This document shows, one piece after another, positions 36,716 through 45,882 of a DNA stretch of 64,000 bases. The position numbers and the translations under genes were made by a program. The stretch covers positions 372,001 through 436,000 of the forward strand of contig NZ_NBBJ01000001.1 of assembly GCF_002197665.1 (NCBI RefSeq). The letters are read 5' to 3'. Source of the DNA: Sphingomonas mucosissima (GTDB taxonomy: Bacteria > Pseudomonadota > Alphaproteobacteria > Sphingomonadales > Sphingomonadaceae). Below the pieces are notes generated by a model. It ran no database searches. It was not told the origin of the DNA and saw nothing but the letters and a program-made list of their open reading frames with translations. Each line of letters begins with the position of its first letter. Position 1 is the stretch's first letter.

Positions 36716-38695
36716 ATGGCTGATCCAGATTTGTTCCGCGCACCCGTACCTACCGCCGATTACGATGCTTCCTCGATCGAAGTGCTGGAGGGGCTGGAGC
36801 CGGTGCGACGGCGGCCAGGCATGTATGTCGGCGGCACGGATGAACGTGCGCTGCATCATCTTGCCGCAGAGGTGCTGGACAATGCGATGGACGAGGCGGT
36901 GGCGGGCCATGCCACACGCATCGAAGTGACGCTCGCAGCCGGCAACCGATTGACGATCGTGGACAATGGCCGCGGTATTCCGGTTGATCCGCACCCCAAG
37001 TTTCCGGACAAAAGCGCGCTTGAGGTGATTTTGTCCACGCTCCATTCGGGCGGCAAGTTCACCGGCAAGGCCTATGCGACCAGCGGCGGGTTGCATGGCG
37101 TGGGCATTTCGGTGGTCAATGCGCTGTCGTCCGACACGGTGGTGGAAGTAGCCCGCGATCGCCAACTCTATCGGCAGCGGTTCAGCAAGGGACAGACGCT
37201 CGGGCGGCTCGAAACCGTTGGTGCTGCGCCGAACCGGCGGGGTACGCTGGTCAGCTTCACGCCGGACACGGAAATTTTCGGGCCTGACCTGCTGTTCAAG
37301 CCGGCGCGACTGTACCGGCTGGCGCGATCCAAGGCGTATCTCTTCGCAGGGGTCGAGATCCGGTGGAAGTGTGCGCCCGAGCTGATCAGCGACGACACGC
37401 CCGCTGAGGCCGTCTTCCAATTTCCCGGCGGGCTTGCCGATCATCTGCGCGAACAAGTTGGTGGGCGCGAATGTGCGACCGCCGACTTCTTTGCGGGATC
37501 GCAGGAGTTCCACGACGAAGCAGGCCGCGTGGAATGGGCGGTCGCGTGGCCCTTGTGGTCCGATGGCAGCTATAGCTGGTATTGCAACACCATCCCGACG
37601 CCGGATGGCGGCACGCACGAACAGGGCTTGCGGCAAGCGCTGGTGCGCAGCCTGCGCGCTTTCGGCGATCTGGTTAGCAACAAGCGCGCCAAGGAATTGA
37701 CGGCTGACGACGTGATGGTTGGCAGCGAGCTGATGCTCAGCGTCTTCATTCGCGATCCGCAGTTCCAGTCACAGACCAAGGACCGTCTGACCTCACCGGA
37801 AGCGGCGGGGCTGGTGGAGAAGGCGGTGCGCGATCACTTCGACCATTGGCTGAGCCAGAACATGGATCGGGGGCGCGCGCTGCTCGGCTATGTGCTGGAG
37901 CGGATGGACGAGCGGCTGCGCCGCAAGGCCGAGCGCGAGGTGAAGCGCAAGACGGCGACGTCGTCGCGCAAGCTGCGCCTGCCGGGCAAGCTGACCGACT
38001 GCGCCGCCGACAGTCCCGAAGGAACCGAACTGTTCATCGTGGAAGGCGACAGCGCCGGCGGCAGTGCCAAGCAGGCACGCGACCGCAAGACGCAAGCGAT
38101 CCTTCCGATTCGCGGCAAGATCCTGAACGTCGCCAGCGCGACGAGTGCCAAGATCGTGGCAAACCAGGAGATCGCCGACCTGATCCAGGCGCTGGGCTGC
38201 GGCACGAGAAAGGAGTGCCGTCCAGACAATTTGCGCTACGAACGGATCGTCATCATGACTGACGCAGATGTCGATGGCGCGCATATTGCCACGCTGCTGA
38301 TGACGTTCTTTTTCCAGGAGATGCCGGATCTGGTTCGCCGCGGGCACCTCTATCTCGCCCAGCCGCCGCTCTATCGCCTGACCGTCGGCGCGAAATCGCT
38401 CTATGCCCGTGATGACGCGCATCGCGCCGAGATCGAGGCCACGGTATTCAAGGGCAAGAAGGTGGATGTCGCGCGGTTCAAGGGCCTGGGTGAGATGAAC
38501 CCGTCGCAGCTGCGTGAAACGACGATGGATCCCGCGAGCCGCAGCATGATCCGCATCACCCTGCCGCAGGAATATGAGGAGCGCGCGGGCGTGAAGGATC
38601 TGGTCGACCGATTGATGGGGACCAATCCGGCGCATCGCTTCGCCTTTATTCAGGAAAATGCGGCGCGCATGGATGAAGAAGCGATCGACGCATAG
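36716..38695 (+). CDS. parE: DNA topoisomerase IV subunit B
   Basis: A 659-residue type IIA topoisomerase ATPase subunit that decatenates chromosomes with ParC. The GHKL ATPase domain has EGLEPVRRRPGMYVGGTDERALHHL, DNGRGIPVDPHPK and YATSGGLHGVGISVVNALS. The TOPRIM domain has EGDSAGGSAKQARDRKTQA and MTDADVDGAHIATLL. The C-terminus is KGLGEMNPSQLRETTMDP. The ATG at 36716 has GGAGGG immediately upstream; CTATAG at 36703-36708 is a possible -10. Lack of the GyrB insertion and the HPKF-type residues favour ParE over GyrB. Confidence 0.94.
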   Translation: MADPDLFRAPVPTADYDASSIEVLEGLEPVRRRPGMYVGGTDERALHHLAAEVLDNAMDEAVAGHATRIEVTLAAGNRLTIVDNGRGIPVDPHPKFPDKSALEVILSTLHSGGKFTGKAYATSGGLHGVGISVVNALSSDTVVEVARDRQLYRQRFSKGQTLGRLETVGAAPNRRGTLVSFTPDTEIFGPDLLFKPARLYRLARSKAYLFAGVEIRWKCAPELISDDTPAEAVFQFPGGLADHLREQVGGRECATADFFAGSQEFHDEAGRVEWAVAWPLWSDGSYSWYCNTIPTPDGGTHEQGLRQALVRSLRAFGDLVSNKRAKELTADDVMVGSELMLSVFIRDPQFQSQTKDRLTSPEAAGLVEKAVRDHFDHWLSQNMDRGRALLGYVLERMDERLRRKAEREVKRKTATSSRKLRLPGKLTDCAADSPEGTELFIVEGDSAGGSAKQARDRKTQAILPIRGKILNVASATSAKIVANQEIADLIQALGCGTRKECRPDNLRYERIVIMTDADVDGAHIATLLMTFFFQEMPDLVRRGHLYLAQPPLYRLTVGAKSLYARDDAHRAEIEATVFKGKKVDVARFKGLGEMNPSQLRETTMDPASRSMIRITLPQEYEERAGVKDLVDRLMGTNPAHRFAFIQENAARMDEEAIDA

Positions 38696-38752
38696 GCGCC
38701 TGCGGGTGAGGGGGCGGGTGACGGGGCGGCTGTCACTCCCTATCTGAGGCTC

Positions 38753-40981
38753 ATGCGTAAACCAAAGGCCGGGCTGCCGAGCCGCCAGCAGATCCTCGAT
38801 TTCATCGCCACGAGCGACACCCCGGCCGGCAAGCGCGAAATCGCGCGTGCCTTTGGGCTGACGGCGCAGGAGAAGATCGGCCTCAAGGCGCTGTTGAAGG
38901 ACATGGCGGACGAGGGGCTGATCGACAGCGCTCCCGGCCGGGCCTTCCACAAGATGGGCGGCCTGCCGAAGGTCACGGTGCTGCGCGTCGTGGACGTGGA
39001 TGACAACGGCACGATCTGGGCAACGCCCGAGCGCTGGGAAGCCGAGACTCCGCCGCCCCGCGTGCGGGTTCGCGAGCGCAAGCGCGGCGAGCTCGGCGTC
39101 GGCACGCGGGTGCTGGCGCGGACGGAGGAGGCTGGCAACGGCTGGATCGCACATCCGATGAAGGCGCTGGCGCCGGCCGCGGAGCAGATGATTGGCGTGC
39201 TGCGCGGCGAAGGCGACCGGCTGTGGCTGCAAGGCGTGGAGAAGAAGGACCGGCGCGAATATGCCGTGTCCGACGCTGGCGGTGCGCAGCCCGGCGATCT
39301 GGTGCTGGCGGAGCGGACTGGGCGGCCGCCACGGATCACGGCGCGCGTCGTGGAGCGGCTGGGCGATCCTTTCGCGCCGCGCAGCTTCTCGCTGATCGCC
39401 ATTCATCGGCATGAGATCCCACACGTCTTCAACCAGGAGACACTGGACGAGGCGGTGCGGGTGGCGGGCCAGCCGCTGGGCGATGGGCGAGAGGATCTAA
39501 CCCATCTGCCGATCGTGGCGATCGACCCTGCCGATGCCCGCGATCACGACGATGCGATCTGGGCAGCGCCGGACGACGATCCCGCCAATCCGGACGGCTG
39601 GCGTGCCGTGGTCGCGATTGCGGACGTGAGCTTTTACGTGCGCGCTGGCAGCGCGCTTGATCGCGAGGCGCGGCGGCGGGGCAATTCGGTGTATTTCCCG
39701 GACCGGGTCGTGCCCATGCTGCCCGAGGTGCTTTCCGCAGACGTGTGCTCGCTGAAGGAGGGCGAGGATCGCGCCGCGATGGCGTGCCATCTTCAGATCA
39801 CGAAGAACGGCGCGCTGAAGTCCTGGCGCTTCACCCGTGCCGTCGTTCGGATTGCCAGCAACATCGCGTATGAGAATGCGCAGGCGGCAATCGACGGAAA
39901 TCTTTGCGCCACGCCGCTGGCGGACGATCTGATGGAGGCGCTGCGTAACCTGTGGGGCTGCTGGAGCGCGCTGGCCGAAGCGCGTGACAAGCGCGAGCCG
40001 CTGGGGCTGGATCTGCCCGAGCGGCAGGTGGCGCTGGACGAAAAGGGACGCCTGCTCTCGGTGGCACCGCGCGAGCGGCTGGATGCCCACCGACTGGTGG
40101 AGGATTACATGATCGCCGCCAACGTGGCCGCCGCCAAGGCGCTGGAGGCCAAGAAGGCGCCCGTGATGTACCGCGTGCACGAACCGCCGACGCGGGCGAA
40201 ACTGACTGCACTGAAGGATTATCTCGACACGTTCGACATCCCCTTTGCGCTGGGGCAAGTGATCAAGCCCGCCACGTTCAACCGCATCATTGAGCGGGTG
40301 GGCGAGGCTGATTTCCGGCCGCAGGTGATGGAGCAAGTGCTCCGCACGCAGACGCAGGCCTATTACGGGCCGGGCAACCACGGCCACTTTGGCCTGTCGC
40401 TGGGCTCCTACGCGCATTTCACGTCGCCGATCCGGCGCTATGCTGACCTGCTGGTCCATCGTGCGCTGGCCAGCGCTTACGGCCTTGGGCCCGGTGGGCT
40501 GAACGGCGACGAAGATTTCGAGCGGCTGGGCGAGACGATCAGCAAGCTGGAACGGCGTGCGATGGAGGCGGAGCGCGAGACACTCGATCGCTATGTCGCC
40601 GCATTCCTTGCCGAGCGGGTCGGCGAGATCGTCGATGCGCGGATCACGGGCGTGCAGAACTTCGGCTTCTTCGCGACGGTGGAGGGGGTCGGCGGCGACG
40701 GGTTGATGCCGGTGAGCGATCTTGGCGGCGAATATTACCGCTATGACGAGGCCGCGATGCGGCTGGTGGGCGAGACGAGCGGCGACGAATATGTGCTCGG
40801 CCAGCGGCTGCAATTACGGCTGGCAGACGCAAACCCGGTGTCTGGCGCGCTCCGTTTCGAACTACCCGAGGGGAAAGGTCCGCGGCCCGTGCGGCGCGGC
40901 GACCGTGAGGAGCGAGGGCCGCGCGTCCTGAAGCGGCGCGGCCGTCCGGGCAATATCAGGCATCAGGGGCGGAGGAAGTAA
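38753..40981 (+). CDS. rnr: Ribonuclease R
   Basis: A 742-residue RNase II-family 3'-5' exoribonuclease that degrades structured RNA. It has an N-terminal winged-helix (ATSDTPAGKREIARAFGL), cold-shock domains, the RNB catalytic motif IDPADARDHDDAIWA with its metal-binding aspartates, and HFGLSLGSYAHFTSPIRRYADLLVHRAL. An S1 domain follows (ARITGVQNFGFFATVEGVGGDGLMPVSDL) and a basic tail (RRGRPGNIRHQGRRK). A TATC-TGAGG sequence precedes the ATG at 38753. The next gene starts one base after its stop. Confidence 0.95.
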   Translation: MRKPKAGLPSRQQILDFIATSDTPAGKREIARAFGLTAQEKIGLKALLKDMADEGLIDSAPGRAFHKMGGLPKVTVLRVVDVDDNGTIWATPERWEAETPPPRVRVRERKRGELGVGTRVLARTEEAGNGWIAHPMKALAPAAEQMIGVLRGEGDRLWLQGVEKKDRREYAVSDAGGAQPGDLVLAERTGRPPRITARVVERLGDPFAPRSFSLIAIHRHEIPHVFNQETLDEAVRVAGQPLGDGREDLTHLPIVAIDPADARDHDDAIWAAPDDDPANPDGWRAVVAIADVSFYVRAGSALDREARRRGNSVYFPDRVVPMLPEVLSADVCSLKEGEDRAAMACHLQITKNGALKSWRFTRAVVRIASNIAYENAQAAIDGNLCATPLADDLMEALRNLWGCWSALAEARDKREPLGLDLPERQVALDEKGRLLSVAPRERLDAHRLVEDYMIAANVAAAKALEAKKAPVMYRVHEPPTRAKLTALKDYLDTFDIPFALGQVIKPATFNRIIERVGEADFRPQVMEQVLRTQTQAYYGPGNHGHFGLSLGSYAHFTSPIRRYADLLVHRALASAYGLGPGGLNGDEDFERLGETISKLERRAMEAERETLDRYVAAFLAERVGEIVDARITGVQNFGFFATVEGVGGDGLMPVSDLGGEYYRYDEAAMRLVGETSGDEYVLGQRLQLRLADANPVSGALRFELPEGKGPRPVRRGDREERGPRVLKRRGRPGNIRHQGRRK

Positions 40982-40982
40982 G

Positions 40983-41294
40983 GTGGCGAACATCGTCGGG
41001 CGCACAGCGGCGCGTTATTCAACACGGGCGCAGAACAGGATCGTTGAACGTCTGCGCCGGGCGGGGGCGATCAAGCCCGCGAACGCAACGGCGTACGCAC
41101 CGACTGCGCGCGGCGAGCGGCGGCTGCTCGACCGCATGGTGAAGTTCGGCGCGGTGGTGACCGAAGCCGAGGGCCATTACTGGTTGGACGAGCGGGCGCT
41201 GCTTAATTTTCGCAAGGAAGAAGTGGCGCGTATCCTTGGAGCGATCGCAGTTGCGGGCTTCGCCGCGGCGGGCGCGATTGCGCTTGGTCGGTGA
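40983..41294 (+). CDS. Small protein with wH-like core and C-terminal membrane helix, coupled to rnr
   Basis: A 103-residue protein starting at GTG 40983, one base past the rnr stop, so translation is coupled. The body is basic and helical (RAQNRIVERLRRAGAIKPANATAYAPT, RGERRLLDRMVKFGAVVTEAEGHYWLDERAL), resembling a winged-helix fold. It ends with a hydrophobic segment (ILGAIAVAGFAAAGAIALGR) that could anchor it in the membrane. No family was recognised. Coupling to RNase R hints at an RNA-related or accessory role, which is only inference. Confidence 0.72.
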   Translation: MANIVGRTAARYSTRAQNRIVERLRRAGAIKPANATAYAPTARGERRLLDRMVKFGAVVTEAEGHYWLDERALLNFRKEEVARILGAIAVAGFAAAGAIALGR

Positions 41295-41336
41295 TCTGAG
41301 CCCCGCTACCGGAGCAAATCGCCACCCGGAGGCGGG

Positions 41337-41360
41337 GGCGCTGGCGCGATGGCCAGCGCC
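41337..41360. terminator. Hairpin between convergent genes
   Basis: GGCGCTGGC (41337-41345) pairs perfectly with GCCAGCGCC (41352-41360). It lies between the rnr pair (+) and the saccharopine-dehydrogenase-like gene (-). No strong T tract is present. Confidence 0.6.
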
Positions 41361-41366
41361 GATTGG

Positions 41367-42527
41367 TCAAGTGGCGGTAAAGGTGAGGCCTGCGTTCTTC
41401 ACCAGCCGCTCGCGCAGCTGCGGCCCCATCAGCGCGCCCGGGGTCCAGATGCCGCCTTCGCCCTGGACGTCCTGAACAAGGCACAGCGCGCTTTCCGCCA
41501 GCATCTTGCTGGTGGAGCCATAGCCCGGATCGCGATCTCCGGTCACGACAGCATCAACACGGGTGCCGTCCGGCATCAGGCCGATGAAGAGCACGTCGTA
41601 GTGACCGGTCTCACGCTCTTCCTTTGTGGGGCCTTCGCCGGGTTTGGGCCCGCTGTCGCCAGCAAACGGATTTAGCTTCGCGATCGCTTCGGCGGCGGCC
41701 TTGCCCATGTCGCCCAGCCCGGCGACGAGCATCTCGTCATAGACGAAGTCGTCGCCGTAGCGGCCGCCGAGCAGGAAGTTCGTGCGATGGACGTTCTTGG
41801 TGTTGATCGGCGCCATCACGAACGGCGCAACCCAGGTATTGATCGTGCTGTCAAATTCGGGGAGCAGGCCGGCGGGCTGATGCGGGCCGCTGTGCCCGGG
41901 CGTTAGCGCGAAGGGGCTGGCCAGCAGCGGGACCAGCGACGGGTCCTTGGCGGCGGCGGCGAGCGTGGCCTTCAAGCTGGCCGCGGTGCCGCCGGAGAAG
42001 CCACCTTTCATTACGCGGACCCGCCCCTTCACGCGCGGCACCGGCCGGCCAAAGCGCTTGATCGCGGCCTCCTGCAAGGTGAGGACCCCGAGGTCGAACG
42101 GGATGGAATCGAAGCCGCAGGAGAAGACGATGCGCGCGCCCGTGCGCTTCGCCTCTTCGTGATGGGCGTCGATCATGCGGCGCATCCAGCCCGGCTCGCC
42201 GCATAGATCGACATAAGCAGTGCCGGTGGCGGCGCAGGCCGCGACCAGATCGCTGCCGTAGAGTTGATAAGGCCCGACGGTTGAGATCACGACCTGCGTG
42301 CGTTCGCACATGGCACGAAGCGAGGCTGGGTCATCCGAGTTGGCCGTGACCAGGGGCACGTCGGCGCCGATCCCCATTTCGGCGCGCACTTCCTGCAGCT
42401 TGGTGAGCGAGCGGCCTGCCATTGCCCAGCGTACGCCGGTGGGGTAAGCGCGCGCGATATATTCGGCGACAAGGCGGCCGGTGTAGCCCGTCGCGCCATA
42501 GACGATCACGTCGAAGTCGGTCACCAT
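41367..42527 (-). CDS. Saccharopine dehydrogenase-like NAD(P)-binding protein
   Basis: A 386-residue protein with an N-terminal Rossmann domain (FDVIVYGATGYTGRLVAEYI). Its body matches the saccharopine-dehydrogenase/trans-acting enoyl reductase group: VISTVGPYQLYGSDLVAACAATGTAYVDLCGE, and IVFSCGFDSIPFDLGVLTLQ. Relatives reduce polyketide or lipid intermediates in mycobacteria, or have unknown roles. It follows the ABC exporter gene on the same strand by 14 nt, with its AGGAGGGAGAG ribosome site filling that gap, so the two form an operon. A lipid-related role is a reasonable inference. Confidence 0.85.
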   Translation of the reverse strand: MVTDFDVIVYGATGYTGRLVAEYIARAYPTGVRWAMAGRSLTKLQEVRAEMGIGADVPLVTANSDDPASLRAMCERTQVVISTVGPYQLYGSDLVAACAATGTAYVDLCGEPGWMRRMIDAHHEEAKRTGARIVFSCGFDSIPFDLGVLTLQEAAIKRFGRPVPRVKGRVRVMKGGFSGGTAASLKATLAAAAKDPSLVPLLASPFALTPGHSGPHQPAGLLPEFDSTINTWVAPFVMAPINTKNVHRTNFLLGGRYGDDFVYDEMLVAGLGDMGKAAAEAIAKLNPFAGDSGPKPGEGPTKEERETGHYDVLFIGLMPDGTRVDAVVTGDRDPGYGSTSKMLAESALCLVQDVQGEGGIWTPGALMGPQLRERLVKNAGLTFTAT

Positions 42528-42541
42528 CTCTCTCCCTCCTC

Positions 42542-44320
42542 TTATGCGGCTTCGCTGAACTGAAGGCTGGCAAGCCGGGCGTAGAGCCCGCTGCGCGCCA
42601 TCAATGCCGCGTGATCGCCTTGTTCGACGATCCGGCCGCCGTCCATTACCACGATCCGGTCCGCTGCGCGCACTGTCGCGAGCCGGTGCGCGATGACCAA
42701 GGTCGTGCGATCAGCCATCAGCCGCTCGAGCGCTTCCTGCACCAGCCGCTCGCTTTCCGCGTCCAGCGCACTGGTGGCCTCGTCCAGGAGCAGGATGGGC
42801 GCATTGCGCAGCAGCGCGCGGGCGATCGCTACCCGCTGGCGCTGGCCACCCGACAAGCGAGCGCCGCCTTCGCCAAGGAACGTATCCAGCCCTTGCGGCA
42901 GTTCCCGAAGGAACTTGGCGGCGTTTGCGGCCTCCGCGGCGGCCCATAAGGCCTCATCATCGGCCTCCCAGCGGCCGTAGCGCAGATTGTCGCGCGCCGA
43001 CGCGCCGAAGATCACGGTTTCCTGCGGCACCATTGCAATGCGCGCGCGCACCTCACCCGGATCGGCATCGCGCAGATCCACGCCGTCCACCGTCAGGCGG
43101 CCCTGAGCGGGATCGTAGAAGCGCTGGAGAAGCTGGAACAAGGTTGTTTTGCCCGCACCCGAGGGGCCGACGAGCGCAACCGTTTCGCCTGGCGCTACCC
43201 GAAGCGAGAAATCGTGAAGTGCAGCCGTATCGGGGCGGGTAGGGTAACGGAACTCGACATGTTCGAAGGTGATTTCGCCGCGCTCCGGCTGCGGCAGCGC
43301 CACCGCGTGGGCGGGAGCAGCAATCTCCGGTGTTTCGGACATAAGCTCGGCGAGGCGCCCGGCCGCACCGGCGCCACGCAAAAGCTCGCCATAGACTTCG
43401 GTCAGCGCCCCGAATGCGCCGGCGACGATACCGCCGGTCAACACGAAAGCAGCAATCGAGCCGCCCGAAAGCCGGCCCGCCGCGACGTCCGTTGCGCCTT
43501 CCCAGAGAACAAGGGTGATCGAGCCGAAAACCAGCCCGATGACGATGGCGGTCATGACCGCGCGCAGGATGATGCGGCGCTCGGCGGCGGCCATGGTCGC
43601 CTCGACGGCACCGGCGAAACGCTCGGCCTCCCGACGCTCCTGGCCGAACGCTTGGACGATCTTCATCGCGCCCAGCGTCTCAGTCACCATCGAGCCGACA
43701 TCCGCCACGCGATCCTGCGAGGTGCGCGAGTAATTCCGCACGCGACGCCCGAGCAGCATGATGGGGAGGATCACCAACGGAATGCCCAGGCACAAGAGGC
43801 CGGCGAGTTTCGGTGAAATGGCGAACAGGTAAACCAGCCCGCCGATGCCGGTGAAGGCGTTGCGCAGCGCCACCGACACGGTGGTGCCCACCACCATCTC
43901 GATTTGCGCGGTATCCGCTGTCAATCGGCTGGCAATTTCGGAGGGGCGGTTCTCCTCGAAGAACCGCGGGCTCAGCGTGAGCAGATGGCGCTGCACGCTG
44001 GTGCGGATATCGGCAACGACCCGCTCGCCGAGCCACGACACGAAATAAAAGCGCACCGCCGTGCCGATCGCCAGCACCGCGACGATCATCAGCATGTAGT
44101 GGAAGGCGCCGGCCACTGCCTCCCCGGCATTGGCGCCAAAGCCGCGATCAATGATGCGCTTGAAGCTGTAGGGGATCGCGATCGTTGCCGCGGACGTGAT
44201 CGCGAGCGCCGTCCAGGCGGCGGCGATCTGCCCCGGATACCGTTTCGCGTGGCGCCAAACGAGCGCAAGATTGCCGATCCGGCGCGTAGGGGGCGGCGCC
44301 ACTGCCGCATTGCTGACCAT
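42542..44320 (-). CDS. ABC exporter, fused membrane and ATPase domains (MsbA-like)
   Basis: A 592-residue half-transporter that works as a homodimer. The membrane domain (residues 1-330) has six helices and the coupling segment FFEENRPSEIASRLTADT. The ATPase domain has Walker A VGPSGAGKTTL, Q-loop IAMVPQETVIF, signature LSGGQRQRVAIARALL, Walker B ILLLDEATSALD and H-loop VIAHRLATV. Substrates of the group include lipid A, lipids and drugs. It is first in an operon with the saccharopine-dehydrogenase-like gene and divergent from phaZ. Confidence 0.92.
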   Translation of the reverse strand: MVSNAAVAPPPTRRIGNLALVWRHAKRYPGQIAAAWTALAITSAATIAIPYSFKRIIDRGFGANAGEAVAGAFHYMLMIVAVLAIGTAVRFYFVSWLGERVVADIRTSVQRHLLTLSPRFFEENRPSEIASRLTADTAQIEMVVGTTVSVALRNAFTGIGGLVYLFAISPKLAGLLCLGIPLVILPIMLLGRRVRNYSRTSQDRVADVGSMVTETLGAMKIVQAFGQERREAERFAGAVEATMAAAERRIILRAVMTAIVIGLVFGSITLVLWEGATDVAAGRLSGGSIAAFVLTGGIVAGAFGALTEVYGELLRGAGAAGRLAELMSETPEIAAPAHAVALPQPERGEITFEHVEFRYPTRPDTAALHDFSLRVAPGETVALVGPSGAGKTTLFQLLQRFYDPAQGRLTVDGVDLRDADPGEVRARIAMVPQETVIFGASARDNLRYGRWEADDEALWAAAEAANAAKFLRELPQGLDTFLGEGGARLSGGQRQRVAIARALLRNAPILLLDEATSALDAESERLVQEALERLMADRTTLVIAHRLATVRAADRIVVMDGGRIVEQGDHAALMARSGLYARLASLQFSEAA

Positions 44321-44390
44321 GCGGGCGCCCTAGCAGCGGCGGGGGTGTGGCTCAATCGCCACCGTCTCGGGGCAATCGGGAGGGATCTTC

Positions 44391-44408
44391 ATTGTGCAGG
44401 TGCACAAT
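44391..44408. promoter_or_regulatory. Perfect palindromic operator candidate before phaZ
   Basis: ATTGTGCAGGTGCACAAT has perfect 8-bp arms around GG. It sits in the 129-bp divergent gap between the ABC exporter and the PHB depolymerase gene, 42 nt before the phaZ ATG. Its TGC-N4-GCA core resembles TGC/GCA-type sites bound by the PHB regulator PhaR; the regulator assignment is inference. Confidence 0.62.
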
Positions 44409-44436
44409 AGCGATAGTATCATGGGGCGTTACTGAG

Positions 44437-44442
44437 CTATAG
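44437..44442 (+). promoter_or_regulatory. Candidate -10 element CTATAG of phaZ
   Basis: CTATAG (or TATAGA, one base later) ends 6-7 nt before the phaZ ATG. No purine-rich ribosome site lies between it and the start codon, so a leaderless transcript is possible. No convincing -35 is visible at the right distance. Confidence 0.4.
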
Positions 44443-44449
44443 ATACCCG

Positions 44450-45667
44450 ATGCTCTACGATGCTTATGAGTTCCAGCGTTCGCTGCTTGCAACTGCAAGT
44501 GCGATGGCGAATTTCGGCGCTGGCATGTTGCAGAACCCAGCGAACCCATTTGCCTATTTCGGCGGCGGGCAAGTCATGGCTTCCGCGCTTGATGTCTTTG
44601 CCCATGCTGCAGCGCCGCGAGGAAAACCCAGCTTCGGACTGGATCATGTCGTTATCGACGGGCAGGAAGTGGTGGTGCGCGAGGACGTGGTCCTGCGCAA
44701 GCCGTTCGGCCAACTCAAGCGGTTCGTGCGTGACGGCATTTCCGGCGGGCCGCGATTGTTGATCGTGGCGCCGATGTCCGGCCATTTTGCCACGCTGCTG
44801 CGCGGCACGGTGGAACGGATGCTGCCGTTCGCCGACGTGTACATCACGGACTGGGCCGATGCGAAGCTGGTGCCGGTGGCGGAGGGTAGCTTCGACCTCG
44901 ACGATTACATCGACTATCTGGTTGCGTTTCTGGAGGCGATCGGCCCGGGGGCGCACATGCTCGCCGTGTGCCAGCCATCGGTACCTTGCTATGCGGCTGC
45001 CTGCCTGATGAGCGCGCAAGCACATCCGTGCCGGCCCAAAACGCTGACCATGATGGGCGGGCCCGTGGATACGCGTGAGGCGCCGACGGCCGTGAACCAG
45101 TTGGCGACCGAGCGGCCGCATTCCTGGTTTGAGCAGAATGTGATCGCGACGGTACCGGCGATGTACCCAGGGGCGGGGCGGCGGGTCTATCCCGGGTTCC
45201 TGCAACTCACCGGCTTCATGTCCATGAACTTGGGCAATCACATGATGAGCCATTGGGAGATGTTCAAACATCTGGTGCGGGGCGACGGTGAGAGCGCGGC
45301 CGCAACCAAGGACTTCTACGACGAATATCGCTCGGTCTGTGACATGACCGCGGAATATTACCTGCAGACGATCGACAAGGTGTTTCAGACACACGCGCTG
45401 CCGAGCGGGACCATGACCCATCGCGGCGTGCCGGTGGACCCCGCGGCGATTACGGACATCGGGATCCTCGCGGTTGAGGGCGAACGCGACGATATTTCGG
45501 GGCTGGGCCAGACCAAGGCGGCGCTAACGCTGGCAACCAACTTGGCGGACAACAAGAAGCGGTATTACATGGCCGAAGGCGCCGGCCATTACGGGATCTT
45601 CAACGGATCCAAGTGGCGCGAAAAGATCGCGCCGGTGGTCGAGGAATGGATCACGGCGCACGATTGA
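44450..45667 (+). CDS. phaZ: Intracellular polyhydroxybutyrate depolymerase
   Basis: A 405-residue alpha/beta-hydrolase-fold protein matching intracellular PHB depolymerases (PhaZa type). It starts MLYDAYEFQRSLLATASAMA. The nucleophile lies in LAVCQPSVPCY, where a cysteine replaces the usual lipase-box serine, as in this family. PMSGHFATLLRGTVERMLPFADVYITDW and the C-terminal ILAVEGERDDISG and GAGHYGIFNGSKWREK give the acid and histidine. It releases hydroxybutyrate from carbon-storage granules. A palindromic operator candidate lies upstream. Genes for thiolase and hydratases follow nearby on the other strand. Confidence 0.94.
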   Translation: MLYDAYEFQRSLLATASAMANFGAGMLQNPANPFAYFGGGQVMASALDVFAHAAAPRGKPSFGLDHVVIDGQEVVVREDVVLRKPFGQLKRFVRDGISGGPRLLIVAPMSGHFATLLRGTVERMLPFADVYITDWADAKLVPVAEGSFDLDDYIDYLVAFLEAIGPGAHMLAVCQPSVPCYAAACLMSAQAHPCRPKTLTMMGGPVDTREAPTAVNQLATERPHSWFEQNVIATVPAMYPGAGRRVYPGFLQLTGFMSMNLGNHMMSHWEMFKHLVRGDGESAAATKDFYDEYRSVCDMTAEYYLQTIDKVFQTHALPSGTMTHRGVPVDPAAITDIGILAVEGERDDISGLGQTKAALTLATNLADNKKRYYMAEGAGHYGIFNGSKWREKIAPVVEEWITAHD

Positions 45668-45882
45668 TCCGGTCGAGCGTGGCCGGCGCATCGGCGATGT
45701 GGCCGGCGCCGAGCGCTTCTAGATCGACTGTGCATCGGCTCGGCGGCGGATCGGGGCCAGGGCAGGTTGATGCCTCCACTGGACGACCGTGCCCCGTGAT
45801 ACGTCGGTACCGCAAGGAAAAGTAGGTGGCGGGGACTCGACGCTCCGCAGATGGCGAAGCCGAGGCAGCCCCCGCCCAGCGA

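Noticed and set aside
45668..45882. Possible small gene between phaZ and the stress protein gene
   Set aside because: No frame has a ribosome site or plausible composition. Only an 11-bp direct repeat (GTGGCCGGCGC) is notable.
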